Origin: Anaerolineae bacterium
GTDB lineage: Bacteria > Chloroflexota > Anaerolineae > Aggregatilineales > Aggregatilineaceae
Reading direction: 5' to 3'
Length of the DNA stretch: 5,685 bases
Assembly (NCBI GenBank): GCA_016929355.1
Contig: JAFGJA010000362.1
Coordinates: 1 to 5,685 of the forward strand
The position numbers were made by a program, and so were the translations under genes. Below are positions 1 through 5,112 of the stretch, piece by piece (the first letter of the stretch is position 1; each line of letters opens with the position of its first letter). The notes under the pieces were generated by a model that saw only the letters and a list, made by a program, of their open reading frames with translations, was not told the DNA's origin and did not search any database.

Positions 1-177
1 AGGGCAAGCGGCTGTTCGGGACAGCCTGACCAAACCCGGCGTCGCGGTAGTGGCTACGACGAGACGTTAAACGCCTGTGGACAGGACATAAGACCAAAGC
101 CTTCCGAGGTGGCGGCAGACCTGGGTGAAGCAGGAACCAAAATCCGATTTTGTTATATTTGCATACAAGAAAGGTAG
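1..177 (+). CDS. tnpB: C-terminal end of a TnpB-like (IS200/IS605 OrfB) protein, partial and possibly degraded
   Basis: Frame 1 is open from the window edge to a TAG at 175-177. It encodes 58 residues that include NACGQDIRP (from base 70) and GEAGTKI (from base 124). In my recollection of the family, many IS605-type TnpB proteins end, after the RuvC and zinc-ribbon parts, in a tail like NACGEDVRP followed by EAGTK or by (M/V)KQEP. The same bases read in frame 2 give VKQEP, so the nucleotide block itself looks conserved. Upstream, frame 3 reads GKRLFGTA and then hits a stop at 27-29. That resembles the segment before this tail in TnpB, so a frameshift or nonsense change may have broken the gene. 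TnpB is an RNA-guided DNA nuclease carried by these transposons; the catalytic residues lie outside the window. The call rests on tail similarity only, without alignment. Confidence 0.5.
   Translation, partial: RASGCSGQPDQTRRRGSGYDETLNACGQDIRPKPSEVAADLGEAGTKIRFCYICIQER
100..175 (+). mobile_element. Probable IS200/IS605-type right end and omega-RNA 3' region
   Basis: After the TnpB-like tail come two small hairpins. CCTG at 120-123 pairs with CAGG at 131-134 across a 7-base loop. CAAAAT at 138-143 pairs with ATTTTG at 147-152 across the loop CCG. Transposons of this family end in imperfect hairpins rather than terminal inverted repeats, and the end of tnpB doubles as the scaffold of the guide (omega) RNA. 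The block GTGAAGCAGGAACC at 125-138 gives TnpB-like tails in two frames, as expected if it is conserved as RNA. The exact end of the element cannot be fixed without an empty-site sequence; it should fall between about 153 and 187, since DUF166 starts at 188. Boundaries given are approximate. Confidence 0.4.
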
Positions 178-187
178 CAGACTCCCC

Positions 188-979
188 ATGCGTATCCTCG
201 TTCTCATCACCGGCGACTACGGCGCGCGCCACGTAGCCAATATGCGGCAGCACGGCCCCGCTCACTGGCAGATCACTACCTGGGACACGCCCAAAATCCT
301 CCCCCCGGTGATCGATTATCCCGAAGACTATTTGCCGGACGAACTGTCCGCCTGTGACCTGATTCTCTCATTGGCGGAGGTCAAAGGTGTGGCGGAACTG
401 ATCCCCGACATCGCCCAGATGACGGGCGCGCAGGCCGTGATCGCACCGATTGATAACGTCGCATGGCTCCCGGTGGGGTTGGCGCGGCAGTTGCGCGGTT
501 GGCTGGACCGGCAAGGGGTGGTGTGTGTGACGCCGAAACCGTTTTGCGCGTTCACGGAAACGCATGTGAACGCCTTGCACCAAAAAGAAACCTACGAACC
601 GCACCCGTTGATCGTGGAATTTGCGCAGTATTACGGCACACCGGCGTTTCGCGCGACGGTGGATGAGGCGACACGCACGATCACCGCGCTCGAAGTCACG
701 CGCGATGCTTGCTGCGGCTGCGCGCGCTACACCGCCGCAAAGTTGACCGGCACGCCGGTTGATGAGGCGCTTGAGGCGGGCGGCTTGCATCACCATCATT
801 ATCCGTGTCAGGCCAGCATGGGGATCGATGTGCAGTACGGCGATACGCTGATGCACATTTCCGGCAACATCATGAAAGATGCGCTCAAAGATGCGCTGGC
901 CGATCATCTCCAGACGCACTACATCCGCCCGGCGGGATATAATGAAGCAGACGGCGCAAGCGGCGAATCGGGAGGATGA
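188..979 (+). CDS. DUF166 domain protein, function unknown
   Basis: This protein of 263 residues matches the DUF166 family, best known from methanogenic archaea. Some family members are annotated as possible thymidylate synthases, a label I would not rely on. An N-terminal beta-strand and glycine turn (MRILVLITGDYG, 1-12) suggests an alpha/beta fold. The C-terminal half holds the family signature: a cysteine cluster RDACCGCARYTAAKL (172-186), then HHHHYPCQASMGIDV (201-215) and GDTLMHISG (218-226). Cys175, Cys176, Cys178, Cys207 and the histidines could bind metal or take part in redox chemistry, which is inference. It looks cytosolic, with no signal peptide or membrane segment. I chose ATG 188 because the domain begins there. 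An in-frame GTG at 125 would add 21 residues encoded by the transposon-like tail. A weak GAAAGG lies 13 bases upstream. The last 15 residues are a loose Gly/Ser/Asp tail. It appears to be a single gene, and I see no terminator directly after it. Confidence 0.8.
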   Translation: MRILVLITGDYGARHVANMRQHGPAHWQITTWDTPKILPPVIDYPEDYLPDELSACDLILSLAEVKGVAELIPDIAQMTGAQAVIAPIDNVAWLPVGLARQLRGWLDRQGVVCVTPKPFCAFTETHVNALHQKETYEPHPLIVEFAQYYGTPAFRATVDEATRTITALEVTRDACCGCARYTAAKLTGTPVDEALEAGGLHHHHYPCQASMGIDVQYGDTLMHISGNIMKDALKDALADHLQTHYIRPAGYNEADGASGESGG

Positions 980-1030
980 ATCTAGCGCGTGTTATGCCCG
1001 TCGGACCTGGCTTTACGCGAAATATCCCCC

Positions 1031-1085
1031 CCTCCCCGCAAGCAGGGCGGGACTTGATTCCCCTTGCCTGCGGTAAGGGGGCAAT
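1031..1085. repeat. Dispersed palindromic repeat, copy 1
   Basis: This 55-base GC-rich block starts CCTCCCCGCAAGCAGGGCGG and is nearly identical over its first 40 bases to 5285-5346. Differences there are two substitutions and small insertions near the end. It can form a partial hairpin (GCAGG against CCTGC), less complete than the second copy. It lies between DUF166 and the cold-shock terminator, in non-coding DNA. Confidence 0.7.
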
Positions 1086-1109
1086 CGCTTTGTGTACACG
1101 CGCTGAAAC

Positions 1110-1139
1110 AAAAAACGCCCCATTCCTGAGAATAGGGCG
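1110..1139 (-). terminator. Intrinsic terminator of the cold-shock gene
   Basis: On the minus strand a 10-bp stem (CGCCCTATTC with GAATGGGGCG, one T-G wobble) closes a 4-base loop and is followed by six T residues. It lies 29 bases past the stop codon of the cold-shock gene. On the plus strand there is no T-tract, so it would not terminate DUF166. Confidence 0.85.
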
Positions 1140-1168
1140 CATAGTGCTAAGTTAAGCGGTGATCGCGC

Positions 1169-1387
1169 TTAGTTGTCCAGGCGCGTCACTTCGCTGGCTT
1201 GCAGACCCTTCTGGCCCTGCGTCACGACGAATTCTACGCGCTCGCCTTCGACCAGCTCGCGGAAACCGCCAGCCAGGATCGAACTATGATGCACGAAGAC
1301 ATCCGCGCCGTTTTCACGCTGAATAAAGCCAAAGCCCTTCTGCGCGTTGAACCATTTCACGATACCACTTTCACGATTGTCTGCCAT
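1169..1387 (-). CDS. csp: Cold-shock protein, CspA family
   Basis: A single cold-shock domain of 72 residues, the usual length for bacterial CspA proteins. These are small cytosolic beta-barrels that bind single-stranded RNA and DNA, melt mRNA secondary structure, and in Escherichia coli (CspA, CspC, CspE) act as transcription antiterminators. Both RNA-binding motifs are present: RNP1 as KGFGFIQ at 17-23 and RNP2 as VFVHHS at 30-35, preceded by the typical GIVKWFN at 8-14. The ATG at 1387 has a strong ribosome site, AAGGAG, 8 bases upstream. It is transcribed alone, with its own promoter at 1545-1573 and terminator at 1110-1139. A terminator-like hairpin in its leader suggests control by attenuation. 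The particular paralogue letter cannot be assigned. Confidence 0.96.
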   Translation of the reverse strand: MADNRESGIVKWFNAQKGFGFIQRENGADVFVHHSSILAGGFRELVEGERVEFVVTQGQKGLQASEVTRLDN

Positions 1388-1390
1388 TGT

Positions 1391-1405
1391 TGGGACTCCT
1401 TCCCA
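1391..1405 (-). promoter_or_regulatory. Cold-shock ribosome site in the loop of a small hairpin
   Basis: On the minus strand TGGGA and TCCCA form a 5-bp stem whose 5-base loop is AGGAG, the core of the Shine-Dalgarno sequence. The start codon follows 3 bases after the stem. The hairpin is weak and would melt easily; it may present rather than hide the ribosome site. A temperature-related role is speculation. Confidence 0.5.
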
Positions 1406-1455
1406 CGTTGAATAGAATGTGTTGTTGTAAGAAGGATGGTGCTTCTAGGAGAGAC

Positions 1456-1495
1456 AAAAAAGCCCAGTGCATTGAATGGTGAGTTGCACTGAGCC
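1456..1495 (-). terminator. Terminator-like hairpin inside the cold-shock leader (candidate attenuator)
   Basis: Minus strand: GGCTCAGTGCA (complement of 1485-1495) pairs with the complement of 1461-1471, giving an 11-bp stem with two wobble pairs, a 13-base loop, and then six T residues (complement of 1456-1461). It lies downstream of the cold-shock promoter and about 70 bases before the start codon. Transcripts would therefore either stop here as an RNA of about 80 bases or read through into the gene. A 5-bp hairpin (complement of 1496-1500 with 1510-1514) abuts it directly on the upstream side. It could alternatively terminate the NHL gene upstream, but that gene's stop codon is about 295 bases away and the cold-shock promoter lies between. 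Confidence 0.75.
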
Positions 1496-1544
1496 TATCG
1501 TTTGTTTTCCGATACTGCGAACAACCTTCATCACTACGTTGATA

Positions 1545-1573
1545 ATCATACAGGATGGCGCGCCGGGCGTCAA
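1545..1573 (-). promoter_or_regulatory. Sigma70-type promoter of the cold-shock gene
   Basis: The minus strand reads TTGACG (complement of 1568-1573), a 17-base spacer, then TATGAT (complement of 1545-1550). Both hexamers match the consensus at five of six positions and the spacing is ideal. The start site should be near 1538, giving a leader of about 150 bases. Long leaders are common for cold-shock genes. Confidence 0.8.
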
Positions 1574-1611
1574 GAGTTGGTTTTTGTTGGGTGCATTTCA
1601 CGAAAGTTCAT

Positions 1612-1703
1612 GTAGGGGAGCACCGATGTGTGCTCCCAGTCGCGTGGAGCGCGACACGCGGCAAAGCTGCGCCGGGCGGACACGCTGGTCCGCCCCTCCC
1701 TAC
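1612..1703. repeat. Compact four-hairpin palindromic element
   Basis: GTAGGG at 1612-1617 and CCCTAC at 1698-1703 form an outer inverted repeat. Inside, four hairpins follow one another: 8 bp at 1616-1623/1630-1637, 6 bp at 1639-1644/1650-1655, 6 bp with one wobble at 1657-1662/1666-1671, and 8 bp at 1674-1681/1688-1695. The first hairpin shares two bases with the outer stem. Almost every base can pair. There is no ORF or T-tract. The last hairpin shares its stem core and loop with 3421-3453, which marks this as a member of a repeat family. It lies in the gene-free stretch 1388-1789; I see nothing definite at 1704-1789 and no clear terminator there for the NHL gene. Confidence 0.75.
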
Positions 1704-1789
1704 CTCAAAATATGTGAACTAAATTGAAATGCGCCCTTTTTGTTGGCAAATGGCAGTTCAAGCTGCTGCTGCATCAGTCCCATTTTTTC

Positions 1790-3322
1790 TCAACGTTCAA
1801 GGCTGCTGAGTGTCACGTCATCCAGCCAGATTTCGCCGGTTTCCGGTCCCACAAAGCCGATTTGCCCGGTGTGTGCGATAGCTGAACCAGCGTGATCCAG
1901 GGTGAGCTGTCCGTTGATATAAACCTGCAACTGCGTACCGGTGTGCGTGATGACGACATCAAACCACGTATTGACCGGGAGCGGGGCGCGATTTTCGGCA
2001 AGCGGCGTGACCGTATCGGGCGATGTGCGCTCGTAAAGTGTTACGCCCGTTGGGTTGATGGCAACGACCCAAATCGGCGGGTTGTTATCTGGCCGGAAAA
2101 TCACGCCAACCCCGCCATTGATGATGTTCAGCCGGAAACTTAACCGGGGGGCTTGCCAACTGCCAGCCAGCGCCGCCTGACCTGGACCAAAACTGTACAG
2201 CCCATAATTACCGGTGGGGTCTTGCATGACCATCCATTCCGCATCCAGCGTCCAACCGTCCGCCGCGTTATCCTGAAAATCCTCGAAGTAAAGCGCCTCA
2301 GAACTCGCGGGGGCGAGGGTGGGGGGCGGGACCGCACTATCTACGGTATCGGATACCGGATCGGATGAAGTGGCGGCGGTTGGTGCGTGGTCAAACGCAA
2401 AGACCTGGATGCGGTGATTCCACTCATCAACGATATACACATACCCGCGCTGATCAACGGCGGCTCCGTGCGGAAATTCGAATTGGCCCCGGTCTGATCC
2501 CTGGCTGCCCCAGGTCGTGACGAAATCGCCCTGCGCCGTGAATACCTGTACCCGGTGGTTCCACTCGTCGATCACGTAAACGTAACCGGCGGCGTCAACC
2601 GTGAGACTGTAAGGCCGGTCAAATTGGCCGGGCGCGCTGCCCTGGCTGCCCCATGTTTGGCTGACGTGTCCGGTTGAATCAAACACCTGAATCCGGTGAT
2701 TTTCCGCGTCACAGGCATAAATCAGGCCATCGGGACCGGCTGCTACCCCGGTGGCATAGTTGAATTGGCCGGGATTGCTGCCCGGTGATCCCCACGCGGC
2801 GATAAAATTGCCACTATCATCGAAAACCTGGATGCGATGATTCTGGCTGTCGCTGACATACACCTGGCCCGCCGCATCCACCGCGAGATTACGCGGCTCG
2901 GTAAACTGGCCCTCCTGCGATCCCTGGCTGCCCCAGGCGGTCAAAAACTGCCCGTCGGCGGTGAATTTCTGTATCCGGTTGTTATTGCGATCCCCCACAT
3001 AGACATGACCCTGAGCATCCACCGCGATCCCTTGCGGCACGTCAAATTCGCCCGGCTCGCTCCCGTATGTGCCCCATTGGGTGATAAACTCACCATCGGG
3101 CGTAAAGACCTGGACGCGGTGATTTTCGCTATCCGCTACGTAGACCGATCCCTCTGGCCCGATGGCAATCGCGCGCGGAAAGTTGAACTGACCGGGGGCA
3201 GAGCCTTCACTCCCCCACGTAAAAAGCAGCGCCGGTTCCTGCGCGTTGGCGTGATTCCAGCTTGCCGCCAGGATCACCAGCATGGCGATCCCGGCCACGA
3301 TCCATAGTTTTCGTGCTAACAT
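1790..3322 (-). CDS. Secreted six-bladed NHL-repeat protein with C-terminal LamG-like domain
   Basis: A 510-residue exported protein. Residues 1-27 form a signal peptide: basic start, hydrophobic core (IVAGIAMLVILAA), and an ANA site before Gln28. There is no lipobox cysteine. Residues 31-310 are six NHL repeats of exactly 47 residues, with the conserved WG at 36, 83, 130, 177, 224 and 271. The consensus is WGSxGSxPGQF, then a GIAVD-like and a VYV-like strand, then NHRIQVF. Six such repeats close into a beta-propeller, a scaffold that binds proteins, RNA or small ligands. Residues 311-342 are a Pro/Ser/Thr linker. Residues 343-510 resemble a LamG/concanavalin-like beta-sandwich (ALYFEDFQD at its start, WFDVVITHTG near 453-462, ending IWLDDVTLSS), suggesting carbohydrate or surface binding. 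No catalytic residues are evident, so a binding role outside the membrane is inferred. GGAG lies 8 bases before the ATG. It reads divergently from the exporter unit. Confidence 0.9.
   Translation of the reverse strand: MLARKLWIVAGIAMLVILAASWNHANAQEPALLFTWGSEGSAPGQFNFPRAIAIGPEGSVYVADSENHRVQVFTPDGEFITQWGTYGSEPGEFDVPQGIAVDAQGHVYVGDRNNNRIQKFTADGQFLTAWGSQGSQEGQFTEPRNLAVDAAGQVYVSDSQNHRIQVFDDSGNFIAAWGSPGSNPGQFNYATGVAAGPDGLIYACDAENHRIQVFDSTGHVSQTWGSQGSAPGQFDRPYSLTVDAAGYVYVIDEWNHRVQVFTAQGDFVTTWGSQGSDRGQFEFPHGAAVDQRGYVYIVDEWNHRIQVFAFDHAPTAATSSDPVSDTVDSAVPPPTLAPASSEALYFEDFQDNAADGWTLDAEWMVMQDPTGNYGLYSFGPGQAALAGSWQAPRLSFRLNIINGGVGVIFRPDNNPPIWVVAINPTGVTLYERTSPDTVTPLAENRAPLPVNTWFDVVITHTGTQLQVYINGQLTLDHAGSAIAHTGQIGFVGPETGEIWLDDVTLSSLER
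2387..3232 (-). repeat. Six tandem 141-bp coding repeats (NHL blades)
   Basis: The NHL part of the gene is six tandem units of exactly 47 codons with no insertion or deletion between blades. Blades 3, 5 and 6 share WGSQGS, and blades 5 and 6 share DEWNHR, suggesting fairly recent duplication or gene conversion. The regular DNA repeats could allow blade number to change by recombination. Confidence 0.85.
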
Positions 3323-3384
3323 GATAGGTGCTCCACATAAATTTGGGGGCGGGGATGTGAGGTATGATGGTTTGCTTTCAGTGT

Positions 3385-3412
3385 ATCATAGTGTGAATGT
3401 TGAAAATGGGAA
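3385..3412 (-). promoter_or_regulatory. Probable promoter of the NHL gene
   Basis: The minus strand has TATGAT (complement of 3385-3390), the same -10 hexamer as the cold-shock promoter. A weak -35, TTCCCA (complement of 3407-3412), precedes it by 16 bases. A start near 3378 would give a leader of about 55 bases before the ATG at 3322. The -35 is the weak point. Confidence 0.45.
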
Positions 3413-3420
3413 AGAGGCGT

Positions 3421-3453
3421 GTAGGGGTGGACCAGCGTGTCCGGCTCCCCTAC
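3421..3453. repeat. Short hairpin repeat related to 1612-1703
   Basis: GTAGGGG at 3421-3427 pairs with CCCCTAC at 3447-3453, and GGAC at 3429-3432 pairs with GTCC at 3439-3442 around the loop CAGCGT. The core GGACCAGCGTGTCCG also occurs on the minus strand at 1678-1692 with the same GTAGGG side. It lies between the divergent NHL and exporter-leader promoters. Confidence 0.7.
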
Positions 3454-3460
3454 ATAACCC

Positions 3461-3489
3461 TTGCTATCTCCGCGCCCCCCGCGTATAAT
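3461..3489 (+). promoter_or_regulatory. Promoter of the exporter leader, placed for a leaderless or near-leaderless start
   Basis: TTGCTA at 3461-3466, a 17-base spacer, and a perfect TATAAT at 3484-3489. The -10 ends only 9 bases before the ATG at 3499, so the RNA would start at or within a few bases of that ATG. This is the promoter-to-ATG spacing typical of leaderless mRNAs. No other convincing promoter lies between here and the exporter start at 3692. Confidence 0.7.
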
Positions 3490-3498
3490 GGACTTACT

Positions 3499-3585
3499 AT
3501 GAATAATCCACACGTTCACGTTCCCTTCTATTTTATCTGCGCCACCACCGGCACGCTTTATAACCGCGTGCCATTGTCTCAGTAA
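3499..3585 (+). CDS. Putative 28-residue leader peptide upstream of the MFS exporter
   Basis: A short ORF of 28 codons, ATG to TAA, begins 9 bases after a perfect -10 box, has no Shine-Dalgarno sequence, and is followed 32 bases later by an intrinsic terminator. The peptide starts MNNPHVHVPFYFIC and ends TLYNRVPLSQ. Its place between promoter and terminator, ahead of an efflux-type transporter, suggests a regulatory leader peptide whose translation controls downstream expression. This is inference. The frame also extends upstream to an ATG at 3397, but that would run through the promoter and hairpin repeat. The FYFIC and GTLYNRV pieces faintly recall the start of GIY-YIG nuclease proteins, so a gene remnant is the main alternative. 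Confidence 0.4.
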   Translation: MNNPHVHVPFYFICATTGTLYNRVPLSQ

Positions 3586-3617
3586 TAATTAAGTTAATCG
3601 AAGCATAAAATCTACTG

Positions 3618-3644
3618 GCTCTGGACACGCTCCAGGGCTTTTTT
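3618..3644 (+). terminator. Intrinsic terminator between leader ORF and exporter
   Basis: GCTCTGGA at 3618-3625 pairs with TCCAGGGC at 3631-3638 (8 bp, one T-G wobble, 5-base loop CACGC), followed by six T residues at 3639-3644. It lies after the 28-codon ORF and 47 bases before the exporter ATG, inside what seems to be the exporter's only leader. Confidence 0.8.
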
Positions 3645-3691
3645 GTGTCTCGGAGTGTGTCCAGGTCTCAAACCTGACAGGGAAACACACT
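3621..3691 (+). promoter_or_regulatory. Competing RNA stems spanning the terminator and the exporter start
   Basis: The segment CTGGACACGCTCC (3621-3633), which contains most of both terminator arms, is complementary to GGAGTGTGTCCAG (3652-3664): 13 bp with one wobble. Part of that second segment, AGTGTGT (3654-3660), is also complementary to ACACACT (3685-3691), which touches the exporter ATG. Between them CAGGT (3662-3666) can pair with ACCTG (3672-3676). The ribosome site AGGGA (3679-3683) lies in this region, 8 bases before the ATG. The stems are mutually exclusive, so the RNA could switch between hiding and exposing the start codon. Pairing was checked by eye; no energies were computed. 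Confidence 0.5.
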
Positions 3692-5104
3692 ATGAAGCAG
3701 AAAAACGATTATCGGTCTACCTCGCAACAAGGCATGACCACCTTTTTGATCATCTGGTTCGGGCAGGCGGTTTCCATGCTCGGCACGGGCTTGACCCGTT
3801 TCGCCCTGCTGATCTGGGCCTATCGCCAGACCGGGCAGGCGACCACGCTCGCGCTGCTGGGTTTTTTCTCGTTTGCCGTGTTCGTGATCGTCAGTCCTTT
3901 GGCGGGCGTCTGGGCGGATCGCTGGGACCGGCGGCGCGTGATGCTGCTGGCAGATGCGGGCGCGGGCGCGATCACGTTGGGGTTTTTGCTGCTGTTCCTC
4001 TCCGGCGAACTGCACATCTGGCATTTGTATCTCGGTGAAGCGCTGACCGGATTCTGCGAGGCGTTTCAACGGCCCGCGTACAATGCGTCCATGTCGGTGC
4101 TGGTTTCGCGTGAGCAGTTGGGCCGCGCCAACGGACTCCGCTCGTTGAGCTACGAAACGACGAACATTCTCAGCCCGGTCTTGGGGGGCTTGTTGCTCGT
4201 CCCGCTTGGTTTGGCGGGGATCATGGTGATTGACCTGATCACGTTTGGCGCGGCGGTGATCACGCTGCTGATCGTGTGGATTCCGCGCCCGGTTCGCTCG
4301 GCGGAGGGGCAAGCGGCGGATGCGGCGCAGGGTTGGCGCGCGTTAACCTTCGGGATGCGCTATATTGCGCAGCGGCCGGGGTTGTTGGGCTTGACGCTGA
4401 TCTTTGCGCAGATTCACTTGCTCGCGGCCTTGACCTATTTCGGCATCCTTGCGCCGATGGTGTTGGCGCGCGGCGGTAATGATGAGTTGGCGCTTTCCGG
4501 CGTACAGGCGGCGATGGGCGTGGGCGGGGTAGTCGGCGGCCTGATCATGACGATCTGGGGCGGACCGCGCAAACGGATTCATGGCGTGCTGGCGTTTTGC
4601 GCGGCCTCGTTTTTATTTGGCGATCTGCTGTTTGCGGTGGGGCGCAACGCTACCGCCTGGATCGCGGCGGGTTTCACGGCGGCGGTGTTTATCCCGTTTA
4701 TCGGCAGTTCCAATACCGCGATCTGGCAGGCGAAAGTGCCGCAAGATGTGCAGGGGCGGGTCTTGGGCGCAGCGTTCGCCTTGCAGCAGATGACGCGCCC
4801 GGTGGGGTATCTGCTGGCGGGGCCGCTCGCAGATCGTATCTTCGAACCGGCGCTGATGCCGGGCGGTGCGCTGAGTGGATCGTTGGGCTGGCTGGTTGGG
4901 ACCGGCGCGGGGGCGGGGATGGGTTTAATGTTCCTCGGTACGGCCACGCTCGGTTTTGTAAGCTGCATGAGCGGCTATCTGTGGCCTGCGCTGCGGAATG
5001 TCGAGTCCGATCTGCCGGATGCGGATGTGGTGGAGGTGGCTGTCATAGGGGGAGATGAGCGCGTGATTGGTGGCGATCTGCTGCCGGAACTCGCCGCCGA
5101 TTAG
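3692..5104 (+). CDS. MFS exporter, MFS_3 / MefA-EntS-like
   Basis: A 470-residue inner-membrane protein with about 12 hydrophobic helices (first near 17-42, last near 400-430), the usual size for the major facilitator superfamily. The signature between helices 2 and 3 is clear: AGVWADRWDRRR at 71-82. A degenerate second-half counterpart, GPLADRIFEP, lies at 377-386. FQRPAYNASMSVLVSREQLGRANGL (in parts, 125-149) is typical of the MFS_3 branch, which includes macrolide efflux (MefA) and enterobactin export (EntS) proteins. The likely role is proton-driven export of a drug or small metabolite; the substrate is unknown. The C-terminus (about 434-470) is an acidic soluble tail that simple MefA-like proteins usually lack. 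The ATG has AGGGA 8 bases upstream. A promoter, short ORF, terminator and competing stems precede it, suggesting inducible attenuation. No partner gene is adjacent. Confidence 0.92.
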   Translation: MKQKNDYRSTSQQGMTTFLIIWFGQAVSMLGTGLTRFALLIWAYRQTGQATTLALLGFFSFAVFVIVSPLAGVWADRWDRRRVMLLADAGAGAITLGFLLLFLSGELHIWHLYLGEALTGFCEAFQRPAYNASMSVLVSREQLGRANGLRSLSYETTNILSPVLGGLLLVPLGLAGIMVIDLITFGAAVITLLIVWIPRPVRSAEGQAADAAQGWRALTFGMRYIAQRPGLLGLTLIFAQIHLLAALTYFGILAPMVLARGGNDELALSGVQAAMGVGGVVGGLIMTIWGGPRKRIHGVLAFCAASFLFGDLLFAVGRNATAWIAAGFTAAVFIPFIGSSNTAIWQAKVPQDVQGRVLGAAFALQQMTRPVGYLLAGPLADRIFEPALMPGGALSGSLGWLVGTGAGAGMGLMFLGTATLGFVSCMSGYLWPALRNVESDLPDADVVEVAVIGGDERVIGGDLLPELAAD

Positions 5105-5112
5105 GTTGGTTG

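Noticed and set aside
1..124. SRP RNA, RNase P RNA or tmRNA at the left edge
   Set aside because: None of the conserved signatures of these RNAs is present. The TnpB-tail reading explains the sequence better.
125..187. GTG start at 125 for the DUF166 gene
   Set aside because: The extra 21 residues are encoded by the conserved transposon-end block and are unlike the family. The domain begins at the ATG at 188.
368..919. Long minus-strand open frame opposite DUF166
   Set aside because: Arg- and His-rich composition, no recognisable domain, no ribosome site. It is the antisense shadow of a well-supported gene.
2837..3307. Plus-strand open frame of 156 codons inside the NHL gene
   Set aside because: It is explained by the regular repeat codons of the opposite strand and has no start signals or domain.
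3397..3585. 62-codon extension of the leader ORF from ATG 3397
   Set aside because: It runs across the hairpin repeat and the promoter. The transcript predicted from TATAAT would begin at the internal ATG.
3668..4312. Minus-strand open frame opposite the exporter start, and similar frames at 4579-4968 and 4597-5058
   Set aside because: Low-complexity Arg/Gln/Ala composition typical of antisense or shifted frames of a GC-rich membrane-protein gene.
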